Below, piece after piece: positions 31,115-42,794 of a stretch of DNA of 64,000 bases; within the stretch, counting starts at the first letter, position 1; each line of letters opens with the position of its first letter. Origin of the DNA: Trema orientale (Eukaryota > Streptophyta > Magnoliopsida > Rosales > Cannabaceae). The position numbers and the translations under genes were made by a program. Location of the stretch: the NCBI GenBank assembly GCA_002914845.1, contig JXTC01000025.1:511606-575605 (forward strand). Reading direction: 5' to 3'. Below the pieces are notes generated by a model, which saw nothing but the letters and a program-made list of their open reading frames with translations, was not told where the DNA came from and made no database searches.

Positions 31115-34100
31115 ATGCCTTTGAGAAGAAAAGTACTGAGGCAAGAGCCAAGAACTAAAACTCCTCCACTACAACAAGAAATTCTTGAACTATTACTAGA
31201 TCTTTATGATGCCTTGCATGAAATATCGGGGCTAAGAGTTCAACGAGATCCTGAGGCTCGACAGGCTAGCTTTTTTAAGGATTTCGTCAAGTTAAGTCCA
31301 CCTACTGTTGATGGTAAACTGGATCCCACCACAGCTGAGAAATGGCTCAAAGATATTAAGAAAATCTTTACAACCATTGGGATACCTGCTGAGTTCCAAG
31401 TAGTAATTACCATTTATAGAGATCTGATGGAGTTGTCAACTAGTGGAAAATTGTCAAGCTGTCACAACAGGAAATTGGTATGACATAGGATGTCTTTGAA
31501 GGATTGTTTAGGGACTATTATGCTAATGCTAGTCATCAATCTACTATGATTAGGGAATATAAACGACTCAAGTAAGGTGACATGACTGTGAACGAATACT
31601 ATATCTGATTCATGGAATTAGCACAATATGCTTATGCACCGGGGACAGACTCTACCATCCAGATTGTCAAGTTCATAGAAACTCTAATGCCAGCCATTCT
31701 TGAGAAGATTGTGACTCAATATTTTGACAACCTGATTGATCTAGTTGCTGCAACACCAAAAGCTGAAGCCTTCTTGATGACAAGTCAACTATGAGGGAAC
31801 AGTCAAAGGACAGAGGTAATGACAAAATGCCCAACAGAAGAAACCAAGGGCAGTTGTAATCACAGAATTCTCAGAGTAGTGGCTTTTTCGAAAGAGGACG
31901 GCTTGGACTATATAGATGTTTTCACTGCGGCCAGCAGGGCCACTAGAAGAAATTATGTCCATTCTGTCAACAGAAGCCAGCCTTTTCTTAAGGTAGGCCA
32001 CAGGGAAGCCAGAGTGCATTTGTACCCTTCTAGAGTAGTTAGATGAGACCAGCTCAGAACCAGTCTTAGGCATTCAACTCTTCCCCTTTTCACCAATCTT
32101 TTGGTTCCCAATACTAGCACCAGTATTGGCCACAGGATTCAGGCTACACTCAGAATTTTTCATACTCCGCTAGCTTTTGGTAATCTAGGAGAATGCAGAT
32201 ACACTAGCACCGGTCCAGGAGCTAGTAGTAGCCGACCCAGTCAAGGAAGAGGGAACAATAGAAAAGAAAAGGTTTCTGGCCAAGCTTTTGCTATCACTAG
32301 AATGGAAGATGGTCATGATCAGACCAGCAAGAGAGTTATAGATGGTATGATTCTCATTTCATACTCTTAGACTCATGTTTTATTTGATACTGGTACTACG
32401 CATTCTTTTATATCTTGGTTATTTGCTCAATTGTTGGGATTGGAATGTTTTGTGTTTGATCCTATTTTGACTTTGGTCACATCAATGGGTGGAGTAGCTG
32501 ATATTTCTACTGTGTGTCGTGATTGTCTGATTTTGATTGACGGTAAAGAATTACTAGCTGATTTGATTATATTGCCTTTGCAACAATTTGATGTGATTCT
32601 TGATATGAATTGGTTATCTAAATATCGAGCTACCATTGATTGTTTCAAAAAGATAGTTACTCTTTTGCTTGAGGATGGATGTCCTGTTGTTTATCAAGTT
32701 CGTCTGAATCTTTTGAAACCAAGTTCGATTTTAAAAGCATGCATGGGTGGAAGGAAGAAACTCGAGTGTTACGGGAATTTATTTGCCATTAGTGCTAATA
32801 TAGGGACTGCCGACCAATACCTATGGATATCAATGGTTAGTGAGTTTCTAGACGTTTTTCTGGAGGATTTACCGGGACTACTACCTGACAAGGAAATCGA
32901 GTTCCGTATTGATTTAATTCTTGGAGACCAGCCAGTTTCTATTCTTGTCTATCGTATGGCTCCAGTAGAAATGACTGAGATGAGAATTCAGCTAGATGAT
33001 CTTTCGTCAAAAAGATTCATTAGAAATAGTACTTCTTCATAGGGTGCTCCTGTATTGTTTGCTAAGAAAGCTGATGGTACACATAGACTCTGTATTGATA
33101 ACCGAAGATTGAATCAGCTTACTGTGAAGAATAAGTATTATCTACAAAGGATTGATGAGTTGTTTGACCAACTCAGTTGATCAAGATTTTTCTTCAAGAT
33201 TGATTTGAGATCGAGTTATTACCAATTAAAGATTTGAGAAAGAGACAAACCAAAAAACAGCATTCAGGACTCGTTATGGCCAGTTTGAGTCCTTGGTTAT
33301 GCTGTTTGGTTTGACGAATACTCCTGCAGCATTCATAGATCTCATAAACAGAATTTTCAGACCTTATTTGGATCGATTTGTGATTATCTTTATTGGCGAT
33401 GTCTTGATATATTTTAAGACTTGAGAAGAGCATGTTAAACATTTGAGGATTGTACTTTAAATTTTGAGAGATCATCAACTTTACGCCAAGAGATCCAAGT
33501 GTGACTTTTGGATGATAGGAGTAAAATTATTGGGACACGTGATTTCTCAAGAGGGTATTTTATCGATCCTACGAAGATAGAATCTGTTCTAAAGTGGGAA
33601 AGACTAAAGAATATAACTAGAATAAGAAGTTTTCTTAGTTTAGCAAGCTATTATCGTCGTTTTGTGGAGAATTTATCAAGAATTGTCTTACTTTTGACGA
33701 AGTTAACAAGAAAAGATATCAAGTTCACTTGGGATGATAACTATGAGGAAGCCTTCATGGAATTGAAGAAGAGATTGACAACTGCACCTGTTCTTACTGT
33801 TTCTAGCAGTAATGAACCTTATGTTGTGTACACCGATACTTCCAGTTCTGGATTGGGATATATCTTGATACAGAATGGTAAGGTAGTGACTTATGCTTCT
33901 CGTCAGTTAAAGCTGCATGAGAAGAATTATTCTACCCATGACCTAGAGCTTGTAGCGGTGATTTTTGCTCTCAAGATTTAGAGATGTTACTTATATGGTG
34001 TAAAATTTGACGTGTTCTCTAATCACAAGAGCTTGAAGTATCTCTTCACTCAGTGCGATTTGAACATAAGACAACGTAGATAGGTTGAGTATATGGAAGA

Positions 34101-34640
34101 TTATGACTTTGACCTGCAGTACCATCCTGATAAAGCCAATATTGCAGCCGATGCTCTGAGTAGAAAACCTCATGGTATGCTAGCTGCACTTATTTTTTAG
34201 GATTGGAAGAACTCAGTGGCAGTTAGTGATTACAATTTACAGTACTTCAAAACTGATAAAGCTACTTATCTTAGTAATGTTGTTGCCATACCAGCACTTC
34301 TCCAAATAGTGCAATAAAGTCAATGGCAAGATCAAGAGTTGAGGACGATCTGGAATCAACTCGAAAATGGTGAACAGTTGGAAGGTTGGACTAAAAATAG
34401 AGAAGAATTTGTGCTTTTCAGAGGAAAGCTAGTGGTAGCTAATAATCCTCACCTTAGATAAACTATTCTCATTGAGGCTCATAAGTCCAAGTTTGCAGTA
34501 CATCTTGGTAGCACAAAGATGTACCATGATCTAAAAAGACAGTACTGGTGGAAATGTATGAAGCATGATATATTACAGTACTTGTTGATATATTATAATA
34601 CAAATATAGAAGAATTTATGCTTTTCAGAGGAAAGACAAT
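31115..34640 (+). pseudogene. Gag-pol of gypsy element (+), multiply broken
   Basis: Gag starts at ATG 31115 (MPLRRKVLRQEPRTKTPP) with the core FFKDFVKLSPPTVDGKLDP and AEKWLKDIKKIF. The frame shifts near 31420. The zinc knuckle (31917-31958) keeps CFHC and the last Cys, but a TAG (31944-31946) follows the His. Protease has the active-site loop DTGTTHSF at 32386. RT is split by several stops between 33170 and 33425, and its catalytic box reads FIGD (near 33390) instead of the usual FxDD, which would abolish polymerase activity. RNase H (33508-33981: [30 protein letters not shown]) is open, then broken by stops to about 34200. Integrase begins (KMYHDLKRQYWWKCM near 34516) and is lost at about 34600. 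Confidence 0.9.
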
Positions 34641-34643
34641 ACT

Positions 34644-34721
34644 GAGACTGCTGATAGTGATGCTTGATTTTTTTTAAAATAAATTTTATTAGCAATCTAC
34701 GTTTAATAGTGATCACAAAAT
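34644..34721 (+). repeat. Fragment of gypsy 3' LTR
   Basis: GAGACTGCTGATAGTGATGC through GATCACAAAATC matches 30788-30862 of the 5' LTR with few differences. It is joined directly to integrase sequence after a short duplicated piece (34606-34635). Confidence 0.8.
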
Positions 34722-36401
34722 CTTTTACCTGTTTGGTCTGGGGATCTTGCTTTTATACTTGAAAAAATTATCTTGTATGTGTTTTATGGCCTGTTATTAT
34801 GTTTTGTGGGGAAAAGAAGATTTGAAGCATTGAAGAAAGTTGTTCAAGGGAGGTAAACGATCAATGCGAGTGGTACTCACTAAAAAAAATCCAACAGGTA
34901 TACAAACGGTGATTGCAAAATTAAAGAGAGACTCTTTTATTTGTCAAAGTCTGATTTGTTTCTATAATTTTTTATCACTTATTGGAATATTGTTCAATAA
35001 TTGGCGTGGTATCGTAGATTAGATTATGAATTTTCCGAACCACGTAAAAATTGCATATATTCTTATTTTATTTTATGATTTTGGTATTTGATTAATTTGA
35101 ACATTAAAGAAGTTTGGTACATCGCTAAAACAGATCTAAAAGTATATTTTTTTATATAAAAGGTTGTTATAAAACTAATATTTTTCTTTAAGACTAATAT
35201 CTGCGAAAGCGCTTAGAGCACCCACCCATCAAAGATAGCAGGGCTCCGTGACTTTGTCACAATAAAAATTTTATATGGTTTGTTTAATGCCCTACGTGCA
35301 TGCTTAGGGCAGTTAATACCAAATCATTAACTACAATTATCGGGCACCCATAACTAGAATAAATTTTTCGTACCAATTAAAGCAATGTTCGTACTAATTA
35401 ACATTTACCTCAATTTTTTATTTTAAGAAAGGCATAATGACACAATAATACCCTTTGACTTTTCTACGAAAACTAACATAATTTTTTACTTTTCTAAATT
35501 AATATTCTAACATTTAAAATCTCTACACTTGAAATAACCCTCGTTAATTAATTAAACGTTTAAACGGTAATATATTTCATAAAATGCTTTATTACTAGTT
35601 TTTCCTTTTACTTCTCCTTTAAAAAGTACAAGGAAACGTGTGAAATAAACTAAAATTTTCAATAATACATATTACTCTTTAAAGTGTTTTTAACTGATTA
35701 ACAAGGGCAACTCAGTCTTTTTATTATCGAAATTACTTAATTAGCTAGCATAGGGTATAAATTTGTGGAGAATTTAAATATTAGGGTATTAAATTGTAGA
35801 AATCGAAAGTAATTAGGAAATAATTAGGTTAGTCTTTGAAAAGATCCAAAAATTAGGTTATTTTTGTGATAAGATTTTTGTGTTTATCACAAGAAAGCTT
35901 TAAGTAATTAGTAAACATTAGTATTATAACGTTTAACAACACTACTGACTCAAATTTTCTAAGAACTAAGACAAGAGGGCCTGATATAAATTGGAACAAT
36001 ACATTTTTGGGTAATTTTCAATTTTGAATCTTATTAAATATATTTGTACTATATTCTAATTCACAAATTAAATAGTGTGACAACTAACATATTAAAAGAC
36101 TTGTAAATAAAGAAAAGGACATTTCAATCCTCTGTTAGCACCTAGTGCGTTATCCATCGGTCCAAAATTCATATTCATATAACTCTCGTTAAATTCTTCC
36201 CGACTCGCATTGTTCCCTTATGACTTTTTTTTTTTGAAGAAAAAAATTGTACAAATAAGAAACCATAATTATGGAAACTAGCTATTTTTTTTGCAGATAA
36301 TTACAAAACAAAGACTAAATAACATAAGTTGATAACTGAGAAAGCTTGTGGGAACGAAAACTCTCATGTGGAGATCAAATAGTGAAAGGTGTATGATTTA
36401 T
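34722..36401. other. AT-rich DNA, no gene recognised
   Basis: A 60-codon frame at 34840-35022 is unconvincing. No repeats shared with the rest of the window were noticed. Confidence 0.5.
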
Positions 36402-36770
36402 TCAAGGAGTACTAGTACTACCAATAGTGAAAGGTGGTGGAGAGAGAGATGGCATTGGCATTGAAATCCCAGGAATCGACGGAATATTGCGAGGAATCGA
36501 TATATCCGGTAGCGGAGGCAAGGTTGCTTTAGGGAGATTTGGAATTGAGGGCTGCGGCAGAGTCGGAAGAGGCGGAAAGTTTGGCTGCTGCAGCGACGGT
36601 ATGGTGGTTAATGGAGGCAGTGGCAGCATTGGAATCGGAAAATTTGGCAAAGCTGGCACATTGGACGGAGCTGTTTGGAGAAGATGACGAGCTGCGGTGC
36701 CAACATCAGTGCTCAAAAAGCTAAGGGTGGTAACTAATAAAGCTATGACGAAGCATTTGGGAAAGGCCAT
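36402..36770 (-). CDS. Small secreted proline-rich protein
   Basis: 122 residues from ATG at 36770 to TGA at 36402-36404. Residues 1-26 (start MAFPKCFVIALLVTTLSFL) form a clear signal peptide. The mature protein begins near ARHLLQT, a motif common at the start of small plant cell-wall proline-rich proteins. The rest is about one third proline in irregular repeats such as LPNFPIPMLPLPP, PNLPKATLPPLPD and SIPGISMPMPSLSPPP, with no cysteine or other domain. The frame is open upstream to a Met at 36842, but that codon lies in the TATA region, so the inner start is chosen. The likely role is a structural or signalling cell-wall protein; the exact family is not certain. No intron is needed. Neighbours are repeats. 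Confidence 0.8.
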   Translation of the reverse strand: MAFPKCFVIALLVTTLSFLSTDVGTAARHLLQTAPSNVPALPNFPIPMLPLPPLTTIPSLQQPNFPPLPTLPQPSIPNLPKATLPPLPDISIPRNIPSIPGISMPMPSLSPPPFTIGSTSTP

Positions 36771-36841
36771 TAATGCTAATGAACTAAAAGAGAACTCACT
36801 TGGGTTTAAAACCGGGACGCCTAGATTGAAAATTATGTACA

Positions 36842-36862
36842 TATATATAAATATATATTATA
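36842..36862 (-). promoter_or_regulatory. TATA region of the proline-rich gene
   Basis: An uninterrupted A/T stretch reading TATATTTATATATAT on the minus strand, 72-92 bp upstream of the chosen start codon. Confidence 0.5.
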
Positions 36863-37237
36863 TATTTGAATCTCTTGTAGCCTGGCGTTTAACAGCTTGA
36901 GTGATCTGCTTCATTAGGTAGTTCACCTGTTACTGAAACATTAAAAATACGTGTTTTCGTATAGGAGAATCAGGTAAAATACACCTTTCTCAAGTTTTTA
37001 AGTAAATACACAACTTAAAAAAAAAAGTATAAAAAAACTTATATATCCTTAAGTTGAGAGTGCTAGATATGATGTCAAGTTCTAGGCAAGATTTCTCATA
37101 ACTCTCCAAGAAAAAGAAAAAAAGAAAAAGAAAGAAAGGACAAAGAAAAATAAAAAATGTCTGAATGTTTAGTGCTAAATAGTGTGCTGGAAGTGCTAGA
37201 CAGGTGTCGAGTAGGAACTAGATAAGATGTCTAGCAA
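36863..37237. other. Intergenic, upstream of the proline-rich gene
   Basis: No gene. Short imperfect repeats of TAGATA and TGCTAGA words at 37060-37240. Confidence 0.4.
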
Positions 37238-37242
37238 CTTGA

Positions 37243-37730
37243 TGTTATATATGAATATGGGATTGCAAAACACCAATCATAACCCTAGATCATTCATGTA
37301 AAACTGATAGGTAGGGATTCATTGAGTATTCCTGAGTCCATGATTAATACCGTAGTCTGGACGGTGAACCGAAAGCGGAAGCACAAGAAATTGACTATAA
37401 TTGCTAGAGAATTTAGTCTTCTGTAGCCTAAAACCTAATGTTACTCAGATGGAGTTCTCTGTAACTAATGGTGGGTTACAGAGAATTGAGCGTACGTATT
37501 ATTTGGCTACAGGGACCATAACCCTAATAGATTCTTTAAATAGTTCCCTGTTGGGTATCCATCAAACCCTAATTGGGTGACTAACAGGGTATCCACATTG
37601 GTATCCATACCCAGTTGGATATCCTGACCCAGCCCTAATTAAATCACTTATTAGGTCTGCTTAAGAATAATACGGTCCAATACAATTGATAAAATATGTA
37701 GCCCAACATAGGAAATAAAATTTCCTAACA
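37243..37730 (-). mobile_element. Solo copia LTR with target-site duplication
   Basis: 488 bp, same length as the LTR at 55183-55670. Reverse-complement similarity to 48929-49415 along its length, for example GGAAATAAAATTTCCTAACA at the right end. Flanked by identical CTTGA at 37238-37242 and 37731-37735. The internal region was presumably lost by recombination between two LTRs. Confidence 0.92.
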
Positions 37731-37735
37731 CTTGA

Positions 37736-40700
37736 CCCCTTGTCGAACTAGATTCCGACCCTTAATGAGATAAATATTAGGGACATTTTTGTATTTATAT
37801 CAAAATTAATAGAAAGGGGTATTCACTAAAAACCTATTAAGAGAGGTGTCCTTATATTTTCTAAAATACACTTTGGAAAAGGTATCTTTTGCCAACAACA
37901 CCGTTCCTATATATATTTGTATCAGATTTGGGGCACCTACTTTGAGTAGCCTCGATTAAAGACTCCATATTGTAGTTGCAAAATACAATAATGTGTTTGG
38001 TATATACTATTGCATTGTACTAAAGAGTGTACTAAGACATAATAGGTTAACCGCCAAAAAAACCGTAAAGTATACTATATCTATAATTTTAACCATATTT
38101 TTTAGATTGTGCAAAATTATATCTTCACATTTTTAAATTTCTGCAAATTTGTACATTCTACATATAAATTGACAAACAAAATTTTCATGAAATACAGAAT
38201 CTGAATCGATGATATCTTGTTCCTGCTGACTAATACAAAAAATCTAATAAAAATAGTTTAAAATAGTTAGCATAAACCACCTAATTTGTACACAGATGGT
38301 AGAAATTTATAAAAATTTAAAATGTAAAGGTATAGTTTTGTACAACCCAAAAGACACAGTTAAATTACAGAAAGTTCATACTTGAGGGTATCTTTTTACA
38401 ATTATATCTAATTTTAATTAAAATATAGGGGAGATAACTATAAAAAAATGTAATAATATTTTGTTGATAACTTTATAAAAATAGAGTTATTTTGTATTTC
38501 AATGCATTTTATTTCACTATGTTCTTATTAAAATAAATTATTTCTTACTATTTGTTCTATTTTATATTTTCTGTACATTGAATATTAGGAGAAAGAGCAA
38601 AATTGCCAATTTGGTGCAAAAGAAAGAGTGTCAAAATATCAATTTAATTCAATAAAAATTCAAAAGAAATTAATTTTAAAGCCATATCATGAAGAAATCC
38701 CACTCACGTAAGTGAGAATTGAAGTGCAAGCTACAATGTGAACCATTCGAATGAGCTCCAGATCTCACCAGAGGGCACGTCTACTTCAAGATCAAACAGC
38801 CGCGAGTGGGGCTGGTCCCATGCGCACTGCTTTTGTTGGCCATCGAGACTGAGCTAGATTGGTACCATGCTTCACGGATGTTAGCTATCCAGTGAACCTG
38901 CCGATCTGAACCAACTGCATCTCGCCAGGCAGCCAGAACTTCTCCTAACCCAATCTTAGCTAGCCATGGGATTGCATTATCTCTCTACGCCAGCTGCAAC
39001 CATTCTTATCCACACCTGACCTTGATAAGCTCACTTTTTTTCTATCCTCAGATGCAATTGTCACTGTCCATACTAATTTAATTCAATGGCTCAGATTTCA
39101 TCCAACTCTATCTCATATCAACACTAAAATCAGCCATTAGATAGTCATCATGCTTCAGTCCCAGCCGTCTGTCTCAAATTTAGCAATCCAAAAAATTGGC
39201 AACCACTATTAGAGAGAAGAAGGTTGATTTTTCGAGAGAAGCTCCAAGACTCCATTTTTGAAGTTAATAGAAAAGTGAAAAAAATACATGTCATTAAATA
39301 TATATATATATATATTCATAATTTAGATTTTAATTTGATTTTTATATTAGGTTTATTTTAGTGTTAGATTTCGATTTAGTGATTAATATTTTTTAGAGCA
39401 CTTTAGATTATTATTTTCTATAGGACAATTTCTACTTTAAAGAAACAAAAGACATTAACTTTCATGAGGACATTTAAGGTTCATCCAAAAGGAAAAATCA
39501 ACAAAAATAATTTTATTTTCTCAAATTTTCCCTTTATTTTTGAAACTCTTGTAATAGTTGGAATAAAATATTCCGTATTGTTTTCAACTTTTATTATGAG
39601 CAAAATATAATATTCTAGGTTTACAAAGTAGTTTAACGTGTAGCCTATATTTATTTGACTCTCTTAATTATTTGATTACCCTGTTAAATTCTATTATTTT
39701 ATTTTATACTTATTGCTTCTAATTATTTGATCAATAATTCTATGATTTTTTTAAACCATAATAAAACTGAAAAATAGAATTATGTATTTAGTCATAAATA
39801 GATCGAATGACATACATGTACGTAAGATATGAAAATACTTACTTTGTATGTATAGCTAATGAATAATGTTGTTACTTAATGAATACTTCCTAGTTTAATC
39901 CTTAAAGAATATAGTGGATTTGGCTAGTGGAATATGTTTACATTTACATGATTATTGGAAGAAGCTTATAGATACTTAAGAACACTTAGCTAACAAACTA
40001 ACTTTGTAAAATTAATAATTATAGAGAGGTAGAAAAATTCAAGTGATGGGTTGGTGCAATCCTAGATGTGTCTTGGGAAAATGACACCAGCTGCTAACAT
40101 TTTATAAATAATACCAAGAATACAAAGTCTAAACTAAGTCCTTTTTTTTGTACGGCATTTTTTTTTTTTTTTTGCAAAAATACCATTTTTCTCATATGGG
40201 AGTTGTAATATTAGTTCGTATTGGGGAAGTTCTGGAGCTATTTAGTCATGTCTCACCCAGCTTCTTAGCAACGAGGATTATCGCCTTGGCATCGAGACCA
40301 GCCAAGACTAGCAAGCGATTCAACGAGTGGCACCATAGGAGGAGTCATTTAATCTCCAAGGTCTAAACTCTCTCATAATGTAGTTGCTGAACTTATCATG
40401 CCATAGATTTTTTATGGTGAAATGCTTTTTTTTGCTGATAATCAATTCTAATTTATCAGTACTCTGAAATCAAAATGTGACTTTGTTTATTAATTTTTGC
40501 CAGATTTTGAATCCGGGTCTCGCTTAGCTTTGGGTTTTATTGACTTGTGTTCGCTAGCTTTTATTACATTTTGGATTTGACTTTGTTTAGTGTTGGATTT
40601 CATTGACATGTTTTGGGTTCATTATTTTTGTTATGGTACAATACATTTGTAATAGATTTTAGAATGAACCCATTCTTTTTTTTACGATTTAATCTGTTTA

Positions 40701-41007
40701 ATAGGCCAATTCAATTTTTGAGCGAGTCGCTTCGTTTTCTTTTACCATTTTCACGACTTAATCGTTGACCAGTTCTTTTTCCTTCATCTTCCTTTCTCAT
40801 TTTCATGCCTTAATCAGTTTTAATCTATTGATTCAATTCTTGAGCGAGTAATTCTTGAGCGAATGATGGATGACCATATTTCTGAAACTAATTTGCCCGA
40901 AATTTGAGAGAAGAGGAAGCAAAACCCCTTATTTGAAATTTGTGACAATTGGAATTGATTTAAAAAATAAGAGCTGGTTTCTTGTTTTGTTGGAAGTAAA
41001 TAATCAA
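37736..41007. other. Mostly AT-rich DNA; GC-rich island at about 38690-39190
   Basis: No gene recognised. The island at 38690-39190 is clearly more GC-rich than its surroundings, with no long frame. A TA microsatellite is at 39299-39316. A 72-codon frame at 40148-40366 has no recognisable domain. Confidence 0.5.
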
Positions 41008-41620
41008 GAAACTAAATTAGTTTCTAGGAAAACTTTGTGCTTTCCTGTGATTTAGTTAGCTATAGGATATTTAGTTATATAGAAATCAAACTGGTTTCTT
41101 GAAACTCCTTGTGGTTTCCTAATATTAACTTACATATAGGGCATTCTGTTAAAAAGAAACTATATTAGTTTCCTGGAAATCTCTGTGCTTTCTTGTGATT
41201 TACTCACATATATGTTATTCTGCTAAAAGAAAACTAAACTAGTTTCCACGAAACCTTTATCGTTTTCTGTGATTTAATTACATGCATGGTACTCCGTTAA
41301 AAAGAAATCAAATTGGTTCCCAAGAAACCACTGTCATTTCCTATGATAGCATTCCGCTAAAAAAAAAAAACCAAATTAGTTTGTAGGAAACTTTTGCAGT
41401 TTCTTATGATTTACTTACGTACATGATATTTTGCTAAAAAAAAACCTTTGCAACAAAGATGGCTTATTTACTAAAATACCACTAATAAAATTAGTTTGTA
41501 GGAAATTTTTGCAGGAAACTTTTACTAAAATGGTTTACTAAAATTAGTTTGCAGGAAACTTTTACAGTTTCTTATGATTTATTTACGTACATGATATTTT
41601 GCTAAAAAAAAAACCTTTGC
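41008..41620. repeat. Minisatellite, unit about 74 bp
   Basis: Units begin at 41008, 41082, 41156, 41229 and 41304 (spacing 74, 74, 73, 75), followed by shorter, A-rich units from about 41367 to 41620. The unit starts GAAACTAAATTAGTTTC (palindromic) and ends GTTAAAAA. The block with TTATTTACTAAAATACCACTA occurs at 41463-41483 and 41645-41665, showing a later, larger duplication at the right end. Confidence 0.9.
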
Positions 41621-42654
41621 TGTTTCCTGTAAGAACAAAGATGTCTTATTTACTAAAATACCACTATATTTTCTAGCTTCCAAAGTATTTAGAAAATGCC
41701 CTGAAAAATCGTACAGAATTTTTACTATTTTTGTAATGTTGTAAATTTGGTAATTTTTTTTGAAAAGTAGGTATAAGTGTCTAAAGCCAATGTTTCTTTT
41801 GTTAACTTCCTTTACCTCAATTTGCATTTTCTTTTAATTTCTTTTGCAATCTTGTTTAATTTTATTTTGCATTAAAATTTCGTTTTGCATTTTATTTTTG
41901 TTTCTTTTGTAATCCTAAGCCTTCCTAGTTTAGCACTCAATCCCCGTGATTTGAGCACTCTACATCCATATCCATAATACTTGTGACCTTGTGTATTTAT
42001 ACGGGTGTATGATGATCTTCTTTGCTTGTTCAGATTTAATACACAATGTATAACTTGACACCATATGTGTCTTCATACTCTCTTCAGTAATGCAAGGTAC
42101 TCTAGTCCCCCTGATCTCTTCTTCGAAGGTTTCTCCATAAATATTAGCGATGATTTTGATGCGACATAGAGATATCTATCGAAATACGTATTTTGGTATG
42201 TATGTCAACTTTGGTTATAATTAAACGTGGCCTAAATGAAGCCTCCAATAAAAATACGTATGAACCAAGAAAAAAGAAAAAAAGTCTTTAGATTATGAAC
42301 CCATTTTAAATAATAATATATATGAAGAGTGCAACAATACTTTCATTTTTGACTCAAAAAGTGTAAAAAGTGGTGTTAGTATCAGTGTAACTATATACAA
42401 AACAAATATATATATATAATTTTTAGTCTCAGCACAATTTATGACTAAAATTTTAAAATTGATGACTTAATTAAGAAAATGTTACAAAACTTAGATACAT
42501 TATAAAGTTGTAAACACACGATTTCCCTCTACTTGCCAAGTTGCTGTCCTCTCTATAATAAAAGAAAACTTCCTCAACTCGTAGAGGCCAGAGAGGGAGT
42601 CCCATCTCCTTCTCCGGCCTCCCCTCTGCTACTTCTCCTTTTTCCATCCCCTCC
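41621..42654. other. AT-rich DNA, no gene recognised
   Basis: Short frames only. The stretch 41690-41710 (TATTTAGAAAATGCCCTG) recurs near 27105. Confidence 0.5.
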
Positions 42655-42794
42655 TTGATTACCAAAAGCTTGCGAAGCTTGAAAACTCCGGTTGTAGCCT
42701 GAACCTTATAGCCTATATTAGCGTTGGTCCTAAAAACTATAAGGTTGTTGGTAAGGAAAAGAGTTGAATGCCTGAGACTGGCTATGGGCTTGTA

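Larger units (their letters stand above)
28871..34721 (+). mobile_element. Ty3/gypsy retrotransposon, 3'-truncated and decayed
   Basis: 5' LTR 28871-30974, iMet-type primer site 30983, gag from 31115, protease, RT and RNase H to about 34200, start of integrase to about 34590, then a fragment of the LTR (34644-34721). The gag and protease style resembles plant chromovirus (Tekay-like) elements, but no integrase core or chromodomain remains to confirm this. Flanking target duplications cannot be expected with the 3' end lost. Confidence 0.85.

Noticed and set aside
41008..41620. CRISPR-like regular repeats
   Set aside because: Units are directly adjacent with no unique spacers, and this is plant DNA; it is a minisatellite.
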